This document shows, in pieces, positions 36,340 to 44,304 of a stretch of DNA of 64,000 nt (positions are counted from its first letter, which is position 1; each line of letters starts with the position of its first letter). The stretch comes from Lunatibacter salilacus (lineage in GTDB: Bacteria > Bacteroidota > Bacteroidia > Cytophagales > Cyclobacteriaceae), in assembly GCF_009797935.1 (NCBI RefSeq), contig NZ_VOLC01000006.1, positions 1-64,000 of the forward strand. The letters are read 5' to 3'. The position numbers and the translations under genes are program-made. The notes beneath the pieces were generated by a model. The model saw nothing but the letters and a program-made list of their open reading frames with translations. It was not told the DNA's origin and did not search any database.

Positions 36340-36660
36340 TGTTACTATCGTTCGTTTATATTGTGCCCAAAACTTGTATTCACGGAACTCCTCAAGCCAT
36401 TGCTTCTATATCCCCTAGTCCATAGGAATACTGTGGCATAGAGCCATAAAAGTCCCGCTATTTAGTAGGAAATCAGCCCCTTGGCCAGTGTGGATATAAC
36501 CGAGTGTTTCCAGTTATCGATTAATTCCCTAAACCGAACAAGTTTAATCAGTCCTTGAGTTAAGCTACATCAGATTCCGCAATGCGTCTTTCCATGTTTC
36601 TTTTAGGCTAATTTGTTTCACCAATCCCTTTTCTCCATAACCTATCAAAAACACCCAACT
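36340..36660 (-). other. Structured non-coding region, possible intron 5' part
   Basis: About 320 bp upstream of the helicase gene. On the minus strand it carries cttgttcggtttagggaatt, cgataactggaaacactcgg, ctggccaaggggctgatttc and gactaggggatatagaagca. There is no coding frame. The look is of a compact folded RNA and could be the 5' domain I of a group II intron whose 3' part is at 33.0-33.8 kb. The helicase gene would then sit where an intron-encoded protein normally lies. This is inference from texture, not a confirmed match. Confidence 0.3.
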
Positions 36661-36686
36661 TTTAAAGATAGACTTTTCAGTTAAAG

Positions 36687-36716
36687 AAAAAAATACCCTA
36701 ATCGGGGTATTTTTTA
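36687..36716. terminator. Bidirectional rho-independent terminator
   Basis: taccc (36694-36698) pairs with gggta (36705-36709), extended by an A-run and a T-run on either side (aaaaaa ... tttttt). It separates the minus-strand lipoprotein gene (37086-37577) from the island's helicase gene and could stop transcription both ways. Confidence 0.6.
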
Positions 36717-36867
36717 TTCCAATTCCATTTATAGTTTTACTAGTTATTCGGATAACCTAAAATTGTTTGGTTATCCCCGGAAAAGGATTGTCTAAAATGG
36801 GTTTGGTTTTATGGCTTTAGGGGGCTATGGGAAGGGATTTTTTCAAAAAAACAATTTCAACAGTCCT

Positions 36868-36975
36868 CCTAAAACGTTATTTAGTAAGCCATTGCAAATG
36901 GCATGAAACGGATTTCGGTTTTGAAGGAAGTTAGAAATAGGAGGGTGTAGAGGATTCTACACCCAGGGGGGGGTA
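36868..36975. repeat. Dispersed repeat C, copy 1
   Basis: About 100 bp starting cctaaaacgttatttagtaa and ending in the palindrome ggtgtaga-ggat-tctacacc and a G-run. A second copy lies at 39560-39658 in the same orientation, and a diverged third at 47648-47735. No gene within. Confidence 0.8.
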
Positions 36976-37085
36976 TTGCAGAGGATAGTTAAATTTAGTT
37001 GATCTCATATGAACTTATATGTCTTATATGGTTCACAAATATTTTCATCTTAAATGTGGAATGACTTTGATAAATTGAAACGCTA

Positions 37086-37577
37086 TCATTCAAATACCTT
37101 GGTAAAACGCTGATGCCGGATACAGATGGAAGAAAGTATGGGATTGCAGGGACCAAAATCCATCACTACCTCCCGATTATTCTTTTCAAATTCGAGTACA
37201 GCCTCCGCGTTATACGGGATTCCCTCCAATTCCCGAAAGTCCTCAAAATTCCCATATTCGCTTTCCCCATCCTCCAAACGGTAATGTACACCATCTATAA
37301 ATTTAACCCGCCTTCCGACTATCTGCAATTCACCTTTTAGGTATTGGGTATATCCGACAATTTCTGCCGATTGCGGCTTTCTTAGAAAATGGATTCTCTC
37401 AAAGATACCATCCGGGTGAAAATGATACCTTGCTACCAAATCCAGATCCCGGCCTTCCAGATAACTGCTTTGCTCCCAAGTGCCGTACAAAACGGTGGGT
37501 GAAATGTCTCTTTCATTGGAACAAGAACTCAATGCCAATACAATAGCCGTTAAAACTAAGTAAACACTATCTTTCAT
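37086..37577 (-). CDS. Lipoprotein of unknown function, lipocalin-like
   Basis: 163 residues with a lipoprotein signal (AIVLALSSC, Cys about 19). The mature part has LYGTWEQSSYL near its start and DLVARYHFHPDGIFERI, the pattern of small lipocalin-like lipoproteins of Bacteroidota (a GTW motif, then alternating beta strands). No enzymatic motif. It lies 70 bp downstream of the carboxypeptidase gene on the same strand and may be co-transcribed with it. Confidence 0.65.
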   Translation of the reverse strand: MKDSVYLVLTAIVLALSSCSNERDISPTVLYGTWEQSSYLEGRDLDLVARYHFHPDGIFERIHFLRKPQSAEIVGYTQYLKGELQIVGRRVKFIDGVHYRLEDGESEYGNFEDFRELEGIPYNAEAVLEFEKNNREVVMDFGPCNPILSSICIRHQRFTKVFE

Positions 37578-37647
37578 AGAAGTAAAATTTGTTTCTTCTT
37601 AGACGGTTTTTCTTTAGCGTTTGTCTCAATCCATACCTCATTTAAAC

Positions 37648-38787
37648 TTACTTCAACTCCCAATACATCCTGTTCGCCAGTACGTATTCAAACATTTCCT
37701 GATAAAGCGTCAACTGAATATCAAGGATATTTTCATAGGTGGCCTTATCCTCGATGGTTCCATGAGGGCTCTCAAAGGTAAAGGACATCGTTCCGGTGGC
37801 ATGATGTAAGGCACTTACCAAATTAAAGGATGCCTTGGGAAAATCGGGGTCATCATCCGCTAAGCTCAGGGAAAAATTTTCTCCCCGGTTGGGTAGGCCT
37901 TTACTGATAAAGCTATTGTTTAAGCCTTTGGCAAAATCCGCAATCCGCTTCTTCATAAACAGGGGTACATGGCTGTTTTGAATCACAAAGGGTGTACAGG
38001 AACAGGAATGCAGCGAAACGGTCATATCGGGAACTTCGTCCCTGGCAACCTTTAAGATTGCTTTAGTTTCTTCAGCCATGGGGGAGAAAAAATCATCATG
38101 CATCATATTGATGCCGTTATCGTTGTAATAGGCACCGAGGATTTCAACGTTTCCTTTCATCGGATGTAAGGCTTTTGCATGCGGCCATCGCCAAGGTGAA
38201 CCGTCTAGTTTGGTTCCTTGACCATATTTGGTCATAATATCTTCGGGTAAACCCACAAAAGTATCATAAGGGCTTCGCCGTCTGCCGTCCGGGTTTCCGT
38301 GGGGAATAATGATCACCCGGAATTGGTCAAAATATTTCTGAATTTGTGGCCAATCCTTTCCCCGATAATCTTTTCCCGTCTCGGCAATGTGAATTAGATT
38401 GACCAATCCTACCAACCCCTCGCTCTCCTGTCCGTGAACGGGTCCCAAGAAGAAAACAACAGGTTTGGTGGTTGAATCTTTCCGGGCATAAAATGCCGGA
38501 TTTCTAGCTGCCACCGCTGAGTTGTAATTGGCTTGGGAGTGAAATTCCTCCTTTTCGCCATAATATACCGCATAAAGAGGTAATCCACTGGGAGATTCAG
38601 CAATCTGAGTATAGGTGCCTTTGGTCATAGACCGCAGTTCAGCATCGATATCGGCCAAGGTGGCCTTGTAAAAATCCGGTATGTCTGTTGGGTTAGCCGG
38701 ATCTCCCGCTTGGGGTAAGGTCTGCGCCCGCAACACACCGGAAATCAGGCAAATGGTAAGGGGAAGCAAAAAACGGAGCGTATTCAT
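37648..38787 (-). CDS. M14-family zinc carboxypeptidase, secreted
   Basis: 379 residues with a signal peptide (about 1-22, LRAQ). The zinc ligands are H118 and E121 in GPVHGQESEG and a likely H260 in TVSLHSCSC; IPHGNPDGRRR (161-171) is the substrate-side motif of M14 enzymes, and FTFESPHG near the C-terminus holds the probable catalytic Glu. It removes C-terminal residues from peptides or amidated compounds in the periplasm. Its closest look is the Bacteroidota branch of M14 peptidases with unknown substrate. Confidence 0.88.
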   Translation of the reverse strand: MNTLRFLLPLTICLISGVLRAQTLPQAGDPANPTDIPDFYKATLADIDAELRSMTKGTYTQIAESPSGLPLYAVYYGEKEEFHSQANYNSAVAARNPAFYARKDSTTKPVVFFLGPVHGQESEGLVGLVNLIHIAETGKDYRGKDWPQIQKYFDQFRVIIIPHGNPDGRRRSPYDTFVGLPEDIMTKYGQGTKLDGSPWRWPHAKALHPMKGNVEILGAYYNDNGINMMHDDFFSPMAEETKAILKVARDEVPDMTVSLHSCSCTPFVIQNSHVPLFMKKRIADFAKGLNNSFISKGLPNRGENFSLSLADDDPDFPKASFNLVSALHHATGTMSFTFESPHGTIEDKATYENILDIQLTLYQEMFEYVLANRMYWELK

Positions 38788-39733
38788 TGAATTTTAGGTG
38801 TTTTTGAAAGTTTATTGGAAATTCTAAGGTAACATTGTTTTACCTAAAACCTGCAAACCTTCCGGGTTTTGTTGATAATCAGCTAATTATTATGATTAAC
38901 GTTTGAATCGCCAGACTGGGTGTGGTTTGCCATCCCTACTACCCGGCCCAAGCCTGAGGACTGTTTATTAACGGCTTGTCCTACCGTTCTATTATTTCCA
39001 ATTTGCAATTGGAAATGGACGGAATTACCAATGATCTACGGCTATTGTAGAGGATTTTACACCTAGGGGGAGGCGTTTATTAAGTTAAAAGTGGAAAGTG
39101 AAAAGCTAAAAGTTGACCCCACTAATGTCCTTTTTTCTGACTTAAATACGGCTAATTCCTAGACTGTTCCAAGTGCCGTCAGGCACGGCCGATATAATAG
39201 CCACCGGTTTCAACCGGGGGATCTAAATGATAATAATATTTCAAAAGTCCCGTCGGGACGGCCGATGTCAAGCCAAGGTTTCAAATTTAGGTTTTGTCAG
39301 GTGCCTATTCTATTTCGCTCGGGTAGCCTTGCGCTTTTTATCGGTTATACCCACCTTTTGAGCACGCTTTATCGTCCGTGCCTACGGCACTTTTAAGGGA
39401 GGATTGTTTCCTAACCATGGGTTGAAACCCATGGTTACTATATCGTTCGCTCCTACGGAGCTGATCAATTTCATTCCGCTTTATCTATAACTATTTAGAT
39501 CTACCCAGACCTTTTCAAACACTATGGCAGAATGAGTACAAAATGGCATACATTTATTTCCTAAAAGGTTATTTAGTAAGCCATTGCAAATAGCATGAAA
39601 GGGATTTTGAAGGAAGTTAGAAATAGGAGGGTGTAGAGGATTCTACACCCAGTGGGGGAAATAGCATCCCATCAACATGGCACATCCCAAATAAATACGG
39701 TTTAACTGATTGCACATTGTCCGAAAAAAATTT
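38788..39733. other. 946-bp intergenic nest of dispersed palindromic repeats
   Basis: No gene seen. It contains repeat A (38987-39046) with the hairpin atttccaatt-tgc-aattggaaat (38994-39016). Repeat B copies at 39171-39220 and 39245-39284 carry gtgcc-gtca-ggcac and gtccc-gtc-gggac hairpins. Repeat C copy 2 is at 39560-39658. A ccatgggttgaaacccatgg palindrome lies near 39416-39435. Related copies of A, B and C lie elsewhere in the window. Confidence 0.8.
39560..39658. repeat. Dispersed repeat C, copy 2
   Basis: Direct repeat of 36868-36975, including the identical ggtgtagaggattctacacc hairpin. It lacks about 8 bases present in copy 1 after 'ggatttc'. Together the two copies flank the lipoprotein and carboxypeptidase genes. 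Confidence 0.8.
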
Positions 39734-40756
39734 TCACCATGCCACATAAATCTTGCCTGTACTTTTACCGGATTCCAACAACGCATGCGCTTTGGCAATT
39801 TCAGATGCGGAAAACGTTGCCCCCACTTCCGGTTTTATTTCGCCCTTTTTAAACAGTTCGATCAAATCACGCAGACAGGAACCGATAATTTCTATTTTGT
39901 TATCAGCCAAACGCAGCATATTTACCCCAATAACTCCCTGCGATTTCATCATCATAAACAAAGGACTGACAAATCCGGTCTGAAACAGGAATTTCACATC
40001 ATTGATCAACAGGCTTTTTTTCCCGCTCCTAGCTGCGCCCCCAAAACAAAAAATCCGTCCACCAAACGCCAAAAGCGATAGGTCATTTTTGAAGGTTTTG
40101 CCTGCGACGGTGTTGAACACATAGTCTACCTTTCTAATTCCGAGTTGGTTTTCAATTACATCTTTGTAGTTGCTTTGCTTGTAATTGATCGGTATTTCAA
40201 CACCTTGTTCTTTAAGAAAAGCTATTTTCTCTGGTGAGCTGCAAAGGCCGATAACCCGAACTCCTTTGCGGTGACATAACTGGGTCAATGCAACTCCCAC
40301 CCCACCGGCACAGGCATGAATTAACGCCGTTTCTCCCGCATGCATTCGGCTGGTAAAATCGGTCATATAGTACGCTGTACAATATTGCGTGGCCAAAGCA
40401 CAAGCCTCCCCTCCTGCTATGGAATCGTCAATAACCGCCGCTCCCCTGAAATCAGCCACCGCCTGGGAAGCGTAACCTCCAAACCTTGTAAAGGCTACCA
40501 CCCGCTGATCGGCAAATTCGTCCGGAACCAAAACTCCCTTTTTGATCACCCTGCCCACGACTTCATAGCCAGGTACAAAGGGAACCTTGGGCGCATCCTT
40601 GTATAATCCGTTCCGCGCCATTACGTCGGCAAAGTTCAGCCCGAAACCTTCTACTTCTATCAGCAATTCCTGTTCCTTCGGTACTAGATCAGCTCCTTCT
40701 TGAAGTGAAAAAGCTTCCTCGGCTTTTCCGTAACTGGTAATCATCAATTGTTTCAT
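39734..40756 (-). CDS. Zinc-independent MDR oxidoreductase, quinone-oxidoreductase-like
   Basis: 340 residues. A GroES-like N-terminal domain (FGLNFADVMARNGLY, VPFVPGYEVVG) is followed by a Rossmann domain with ALIHACAGGVGVALTQL (about 145-161) for NADPH. The catalytic-zinc Cys/His set of alcohol dehydrogenases is absent, as in QOR and VAT-1-type enzymes that reduce quinones or enones. The C-terminus ends LLESGKSTGKIYVAW, typical for the family. It is divergent from gap with a 182-bp gap. Confidence 0.9.
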   Translation of the reverse strand: MKQLMITSYGKAEEAFSLQEGADLVPKEQELLIEVEGFGLNFADVMARNGLYKDAPKVPFVPGYEVVGRVIKKGVLVPDEFADQRVVAFTRFGGYASQAVADFRGAAVIDDSIAGGEACALATQYCTAYYMTDFTSRMHAGETALIHACAGGVGVALTQLCHRKGVRVIGLCSSPEKIAFLKEQGVEIPINYKQSNYKDVIENQLGIRKVDYVFNTVAGKTFKNDLSLLAFGGRIFCFGGAARSGKKSLLINDVKFLFQTGFVSPLFMMMKSQGVIGVNMLRLADNKIEIIGSCLRDLIELFKKGEIKPEVGATFSASEIAKAHALLESGKSTGKIYVAW

Positions 40757-40938
40757 CGTTTTGGGCTATTGGTTAAATGAACATTCACAGTGTCAATTTG
40801 CTTACCAAAACTGAGGTAGCTTCATTTTGGTTTTTTCTAAATTTACACAAAATTTTAATAATCAAAATTTATCTGCCCAATCAATCCCAATTCAATGGGA
40901 TCTTTGCTATTTTCGCCCAACCTTTAATCACCCTAACA

Positions 40939-41946
40939 TTGAAAATAAAACGCGTTGCTGTTAACGGATGCGGCAGAATTGGCCGACTGACCATCAAATT
41001 ATTGTTGGACAACCCGCACTTGGAGCTGGTTGCTGTTAATGACCTAACCGATCCGGTTACTCTTGCCCATCTGATCCAATACGATTCCGTGCATGGGAAA
41101 TATCCCTTTCCCGTAAAAGAAATCGATGGAAATATCTCCGTAAAGGGAAAAACGATCCGCATTTTTGCGGAAAAAGATCCGGATAAAATTCCATGGGGTG
41201 AGCTTGATGTGGATCTGGTGCTGGAATCCACCGGGAAATTTACCACCAAAGAAGGAGCCCAAGGACACTTGCGGGCAGGGGCGAAACGGGTTATCATCAC
41301 GGCACCTTCTCCCAGTGCGGATGTTCCGACCATCGTATTGGGTGTGAACAACGAGATCCTACATGGCGATGAGAAAATCGTCTCCAATGCCTCCTGCACC
41401 ACAAACTGCCTGGCACCGATGGTCAAAATCATGGATGACAACTTTGGGATAATCAAGGGATACGTCTCCACCATTCACTCCTATACCAACGACCAAAATC
41501 TCCACGACGCTCCACACAGAGACTTAAGAAGAGCACGTGCAGCCGCCTACTCCATTATCCCCACCACCACCCATGCCGCCAAAGCCATGGAAATCGTCCT
41601 TCCTGACCTTAAGGGAAAAATTGAAGCATCCGCCATGCGGGTGCCTGTACCGGATGGCTCACTGACGGACCTGATTGTCTTGCTCAAACGGGATGTTTCT
41701 TCGGAAGAAATCAACGCCGCTTTTAAACTTGCCTCCGAAAATGCCTATAGGGGTATCATTGAATTCAGTGAAGATCCCATTGTGTCTATAGACATCGTGG
41801 GCAATCCCCATTCCTGCATATTTGATTCTGCCCTCACTTCATCTATGGGAAACTTGGTAAAATTAGTTGGCTGGTATGATAACGAGTCGGGCTATGCCAA
41901 CCGTCTGGTTGAATTGGCGGAGAAGCTTTTGTTAAGTGGTAAGTGA
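40939..41946 (+). CDS. gap: Glyceraldehyde-3-phosphate dehydrogenase, type I
   Basis: 335 residues if begun at TTG 40939, just before KIKRVAVNGCGRIGR; the frame stays open to an ATG at 40777, but that adds 54 residues of unlike composition with no family counterpart. It oxidises glyceraldehyde-3-phosphate with NAD and phosphate in glycolysis. The catalytic Cys is C153 in SNASCTTNCLAP, and the catalytic His is in STIHSYT. The usual TGAAKA string reads THAAKA. NESGYANR near the C-terminus contacts the nicotinamide. No other glycolytic gene adjoins it. Confidence 0.93.
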   Translation: MKIKRVAVNGCGRIGRLTIKLLLDNPHLELVAVNDLTDPVTLAHLIQYDSVHGKYPFPVKEIDGNISVKGKTIRIFAEKDPDKIPWGELDVDLVLESTGKFTTKEGAQGHLRAGAKRVIITAPSPSADVPTIVLGVNNEILHGDEKIVSNASCTTNCLAPMVKIMDDNFGIIKGYVSTIHSYTNDQNLHDAPHRDLRRARAAAYSIIPTTTHAAKAMEIVLPDLKGKIEASAMRVPVPDGSLTDLIVLLKRDVSSEEINAAFKLASENAYRGIIEFSEDPIVSIDIVGNPHSCIFDSALTSSMGNLVKLVGWYDNESGYANRLVELAEKLLLSGK

Positions 41947-42040
41947 TAAGGGATAAGTGGAAAACCTTGCGCTCTTTATCGGTACCCCCCCCCTCAATGT
42001 CGATAACTATAACAGTAATCTTAGATTATTAACATTTAAC

Positions 42041-42317
42041 AAATCTAAAGGTCGGGGATTTCAACCCTAACAAAATCCGGTATGGGATCGTAAAATTAAG
42101 CCTTAGACAAATCCACTTCATCCTTGGCAATTCGACGATATATCTATCACCTATTTTTAGGGTATAATCACCTATTCCGGTTCCTCCTTGATACTTACGG
42201 TCATTATATGAATAGTTGAACTTAACCACCGTACCTGATTTCAATCCGGGTTGCTTTTTTTCAACAATACCAACGGTATTTCTTAAGTTGCCATTGAGGC
42301 TGTTGAAAAAGTCAAGT
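42041..42317 (-). pseudogene. Frameshifted remnant of a small secreted-type protein
   Basis: One frame gives a strand-rich stretch (GTVVKFNYSYNDRKYQGGTG and YTLKIGDRYIVELP). The expected ending appears in another frame: KDEVDLSKA, an in-frame stop, then FYDPIPDFVRVEIPDL and stop. The GDRYxV ... DPIPD order is like small Bacteroidota proteins of unknown role. One indel near 42120 plus one nonsense codon break it. No ATG start was found. Confidence 0.4.
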
Positions 42318-42336
42318 TACCTGTTAGAGCCCTTAT

Positions 42337-42627
42337 TTAAATATTTTGCAGCGGTCTAGAAGAATGATGTACCATAAGTACTTCTATGGCGTCTTCTCCT
42401 CTAAGTTCGTAGATAATCCTGTAATTGCCTTCAATCAATTCCCGAATGTTCTCTTCATTCTTTTCAGGGACTACCCTTCCAATCTTCGGCATTTTCTTTA
42501 AAATATTGACCTTATCGAAGAGTTTGGAGACAATAAAAGATGCATATTTCGCTGAATACCTATCGCTAAAATCCGCTATACGAGTTAAATCATCTATGGC
42601 CCTTTCTGCCCATATTATTTTAACCAT
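42337..42627 (-). CDS. RelE/ParE-family toxin
   Basis: 96 residues, normal for the family. KIIWAERAIDDLTRIADFSD at the start, KMPKIGRVVPE in the middle and IRELIEGNYRIIYEL near the end are the ParE/RelE pattern. It overlaps the upstream antitoxin gene by 13 bp. ParE-type toxins poison gyrase and RelE-type toxins cut mRNA; the sequence looks nearer ParE, but the target is not decided. Confidence 0.9.
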   Translation of the reverse strand: MVKIIWAERAIDDLTRIADFSDRYSAKYASFIVSKLFDKVNILKKMPKIGRVVPEKNEENIRELIEGNYRIIYELRGEDAIEVLMVHHSSRPLQNI

Positions 42628-42794
42628 TTTTCAAGTTTCCTTTTAGCTTCTTCCTCTGAATAATATTGTCCTGCCTGTATCTGAAGTCGGGCCTCTTCGA
42701 TTTTCTGTAAGATGATCAGCCTTTCCATTAGTTCATCTACCGAAAATTCATCTGGCAGATCTTGAATGGTCTCTAATAATTGGGTCTTTTTCAT
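42615..42794 (-). CDS. Antitoxin of the RelE/ParE-type pair
   Basis: 59 residues, MKKTQLLETIQDLPDEFSVD at the N-terminus and YSEEEAKRKLEKWLK at the end. The start ATG is at 42794 and the stop TAA at 42615, inside the toxin gene. The N-terminal half looks like a short DNA-binding or dimerisation segment (LPDEFSVDELMERLIIL) and the C-terminal helix is the part that wraps the toxin. Gene order antitoxin then toxin, with overlap, is classic for type II systems. Confidence 0.85.
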   Translation of the reverse strand: MKKTQLLETIQDLPDEFSVDELMERLIILQKIEEARLQIQAGQYYSEEEAKRKLEKWLK

Positions 42795-42932
42795 GGTTTC
42801 TCCTTTTTCTAATCACAAGGTACGTAAAAGCACCCTTGTTGTCAAAAAATTAAACGTTTGAGTCAGTTGGCTGATTTTAGAATAGGTTCTTAATGAAAAA
42901 TAGCAGAATTGGACGCTGTACAGGTGTATCGG

Positions 42933-43022
42933 CCCAGACTGGGTGTAGTTTGCAACTAAACCCTTCTATTATTTCCAATTTGCAATTGGAAATGGACGGA
43001 ATTACAAATAATCCACGGCTAT
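42933..43022. repeat. Dispersed repeat A, copy 2
   Basis: Matches 38913-39046: cagactgggtgtagtttgca, then ttctattatttccaatttgc and aattggaaatggacggaatt. It holds the hairpin arms atttccaatt and aattggaaat around tgc. It lies between the toxin pair and the NEW3 gene. Confidence 0.8.
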
Positions 43023-43075
43023 CAAACCTTCTCATCCAGCATAATTCCTGTTAACATTTTTTAACATTTGAAGTA

Positions 43076-43106
43076 TTTCAAATTTTTTTTCCAGTTTTTA
43101 TTTTTG
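43076..43106 (+). promoter_or_regulatory. Promoter of the NEW3-ABC operon
   Basis: TATTTTTG at 43099-43106 is an exact TAnnTTTG -7 box. TTTC at 43076-43079, 19 bp upstream, is a one-off -33 TTTG. Transcription would start near 43112, 24 bp before the ATG at 43136. Confidence 0.45.
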
Positions 43107-43135
43107 GTGCCTGTACCAATCGTCACTAAAAGATT

Positions 43136-44299
43136 ATGAACCGTTTTTTATTGTCAACCCGTACTAAGATGCTAAGCATCGTTATGGTCCACATCCTGTG
43201 GATGTCGCTTCTCGGTGGTCACCTGGCACATGCCAACTCGGTGGCTCTTTACACGCCTTACCCTGAAATTTCCGTTCCGCCCGGTGAATCGATTGATTAC
43301 GCCATCGAGGTGATCAACAACACGGAAGAAATCAAAAATGTACCCGTATCCCTTAGTGGTGTTCCAAAAGGCTGGGAATATTCCCTGAAATCCGGAGGAT
43401 GGACCATTCAGAAGGTTTCTGTGTTGCCAGGGGAAAAGAAAAATTTATCGCTGAAACTTGAGGTTCCCCATCAGGTGAAAAAAGGCACCTATCGATTTCA
43501 GGTAGTCGCCAGTGGATTGACCTCGCTGCCTCTTACCGTCACCGTGTCTGAAACAGGCACGTTCAAAACAGAATTCACGACCACGCAGCCCAACATAGAG
43601 GGGCATTCAAGTGCACTATTCTCCTACAACGCAAAGCTGCGCAATATGACTTCAGAGCCGCAACTATATGCTCTGAGTCAAGATGCTCCCCGAGGCTGGA
43701 ATGTAATCTTCAAAGCCAATGGAAAGCAGGTAAGTTCTGTACAAGTAGATGCCAACCAAACACAGGATATAGCAATAGAGGTGACTCCCCCAAAGAAGAT
43801 TGAAGCTGGAAATTATAAAATACCCATTCAGGCAATCACCAACGCCACCTCCGCCAACTTGGACTTGGAGGCTGCCATTAAGGGTTCCTATGAAATGGAG
43901 CTTACCACACCTACCGGACTACTAAGCACTAATATCACCGCTGGAAAAGAAAAACGGCTGGAGCTTGTCGTACGAAATAACGGCTCCTCTCCCATCACCA
44001 ACCTAAAGCTGGACCGAAGGGCTCCGGTGGATTGGGACGTGGTATTCGATCCCAAGGAGATTCCAAACTTGGAACCCGGTGAAAGTGCCCAAGTATTTGC
44101 CACAATACAGGCATCCAAAAAAGCAATTGCCGGCGATTATATGGCCACGCTGGAAGCCACCAATCCCGAAGTTTCCGAAAAAGCAGCCTTCAGGGTTTCC
44201 GTAAAAACCCCCGTGGTCTGGGGATGGCTGGGGGTTATGCTTATCCTAGGTGTATTTGGTGGGATTTTCCAGTTGTTTAACAAATACGGAAGGAGGTAA
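43136..44299 (+). CDS. NEW3-domain membrane-anchored protein of an ABC system
   Basis: 387 residues. A signal peptide (about 1-33, ending AHANS) is followed by three Ig-like NEW3 repeats (about 40-140, 150-245 and 250-355). Each has the PPGESIDYAIEVINN type of start and a later GWEYSL or DWDVVF string. A C-terminal transmembrane helix (about 358-380, WGWLGVMLILGVFGGIFQLF) anchors it. The Ig-like part faces outside the cytoplasmic membrane. The next gene, an ABC ATPase, starts 2 bp after its stop, so the two form one system with the permease. Confidence 0.9.
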   Translation: MNRFLLSTRTKMLSIVMVHILWMSLLGGHLAHANSVALYTPYPEISVPPGESIDYAIEVINNTEEIKNVPVSLSGVPKGWEYSLKSGGWTIQKVSVLPGEKKNLSLKLEVPHQVKKGTYRFQVVASGLTSLPLTVTVSETGTFKTEFTTTQPNIEGHSSALFSYNAKLRNMTSEPQLYALSQDAPRGWNVIFKANGKQVSSVQVDANQTQDIAIEVTPPKKIEAGNYKIPIQAITNATSANLDLEAAIKGSYEMELTTPTGLLSTNITAGKEKRLELVVRNNGSSPITNLKLDRRAPVDWDVVFDPKEIPNLEPGESAQVFATIQASKKAIAGDYMATLEATNPEVSEKAAFRVSVKTPVVWGWLGVMLILGVFGGIFQLFNKYGRR

Positions 44300-44304
44300 G
44301 CGTG
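44291..44304 (+). promoter_or_regulatory. Strong Shine-Dalgarno deciding a GTG start
   Basis: AGGAGG (44291-44296) is followed by TAAGC and GTG at 44302. The site also encodes the last two arginines of the NEW3 protein. A perfect Shine-Dalgarno is unusual in Bacteroidota, and it fixes the ATPase start despite the non-ATG codon. Confidence 0.8.

Noticed and set aside
40881-41474. 197-codon minus-strand frame
   Set aside because: It is antisense to gap, including the catalytic Cys region, and is a by-product of its codon bias.
42029-42244. Intact 71-residue gene
   Set aside because: The last half of this frame is out of register with the better protein-like ending in another frame; it is called as a frameshifted remnant.
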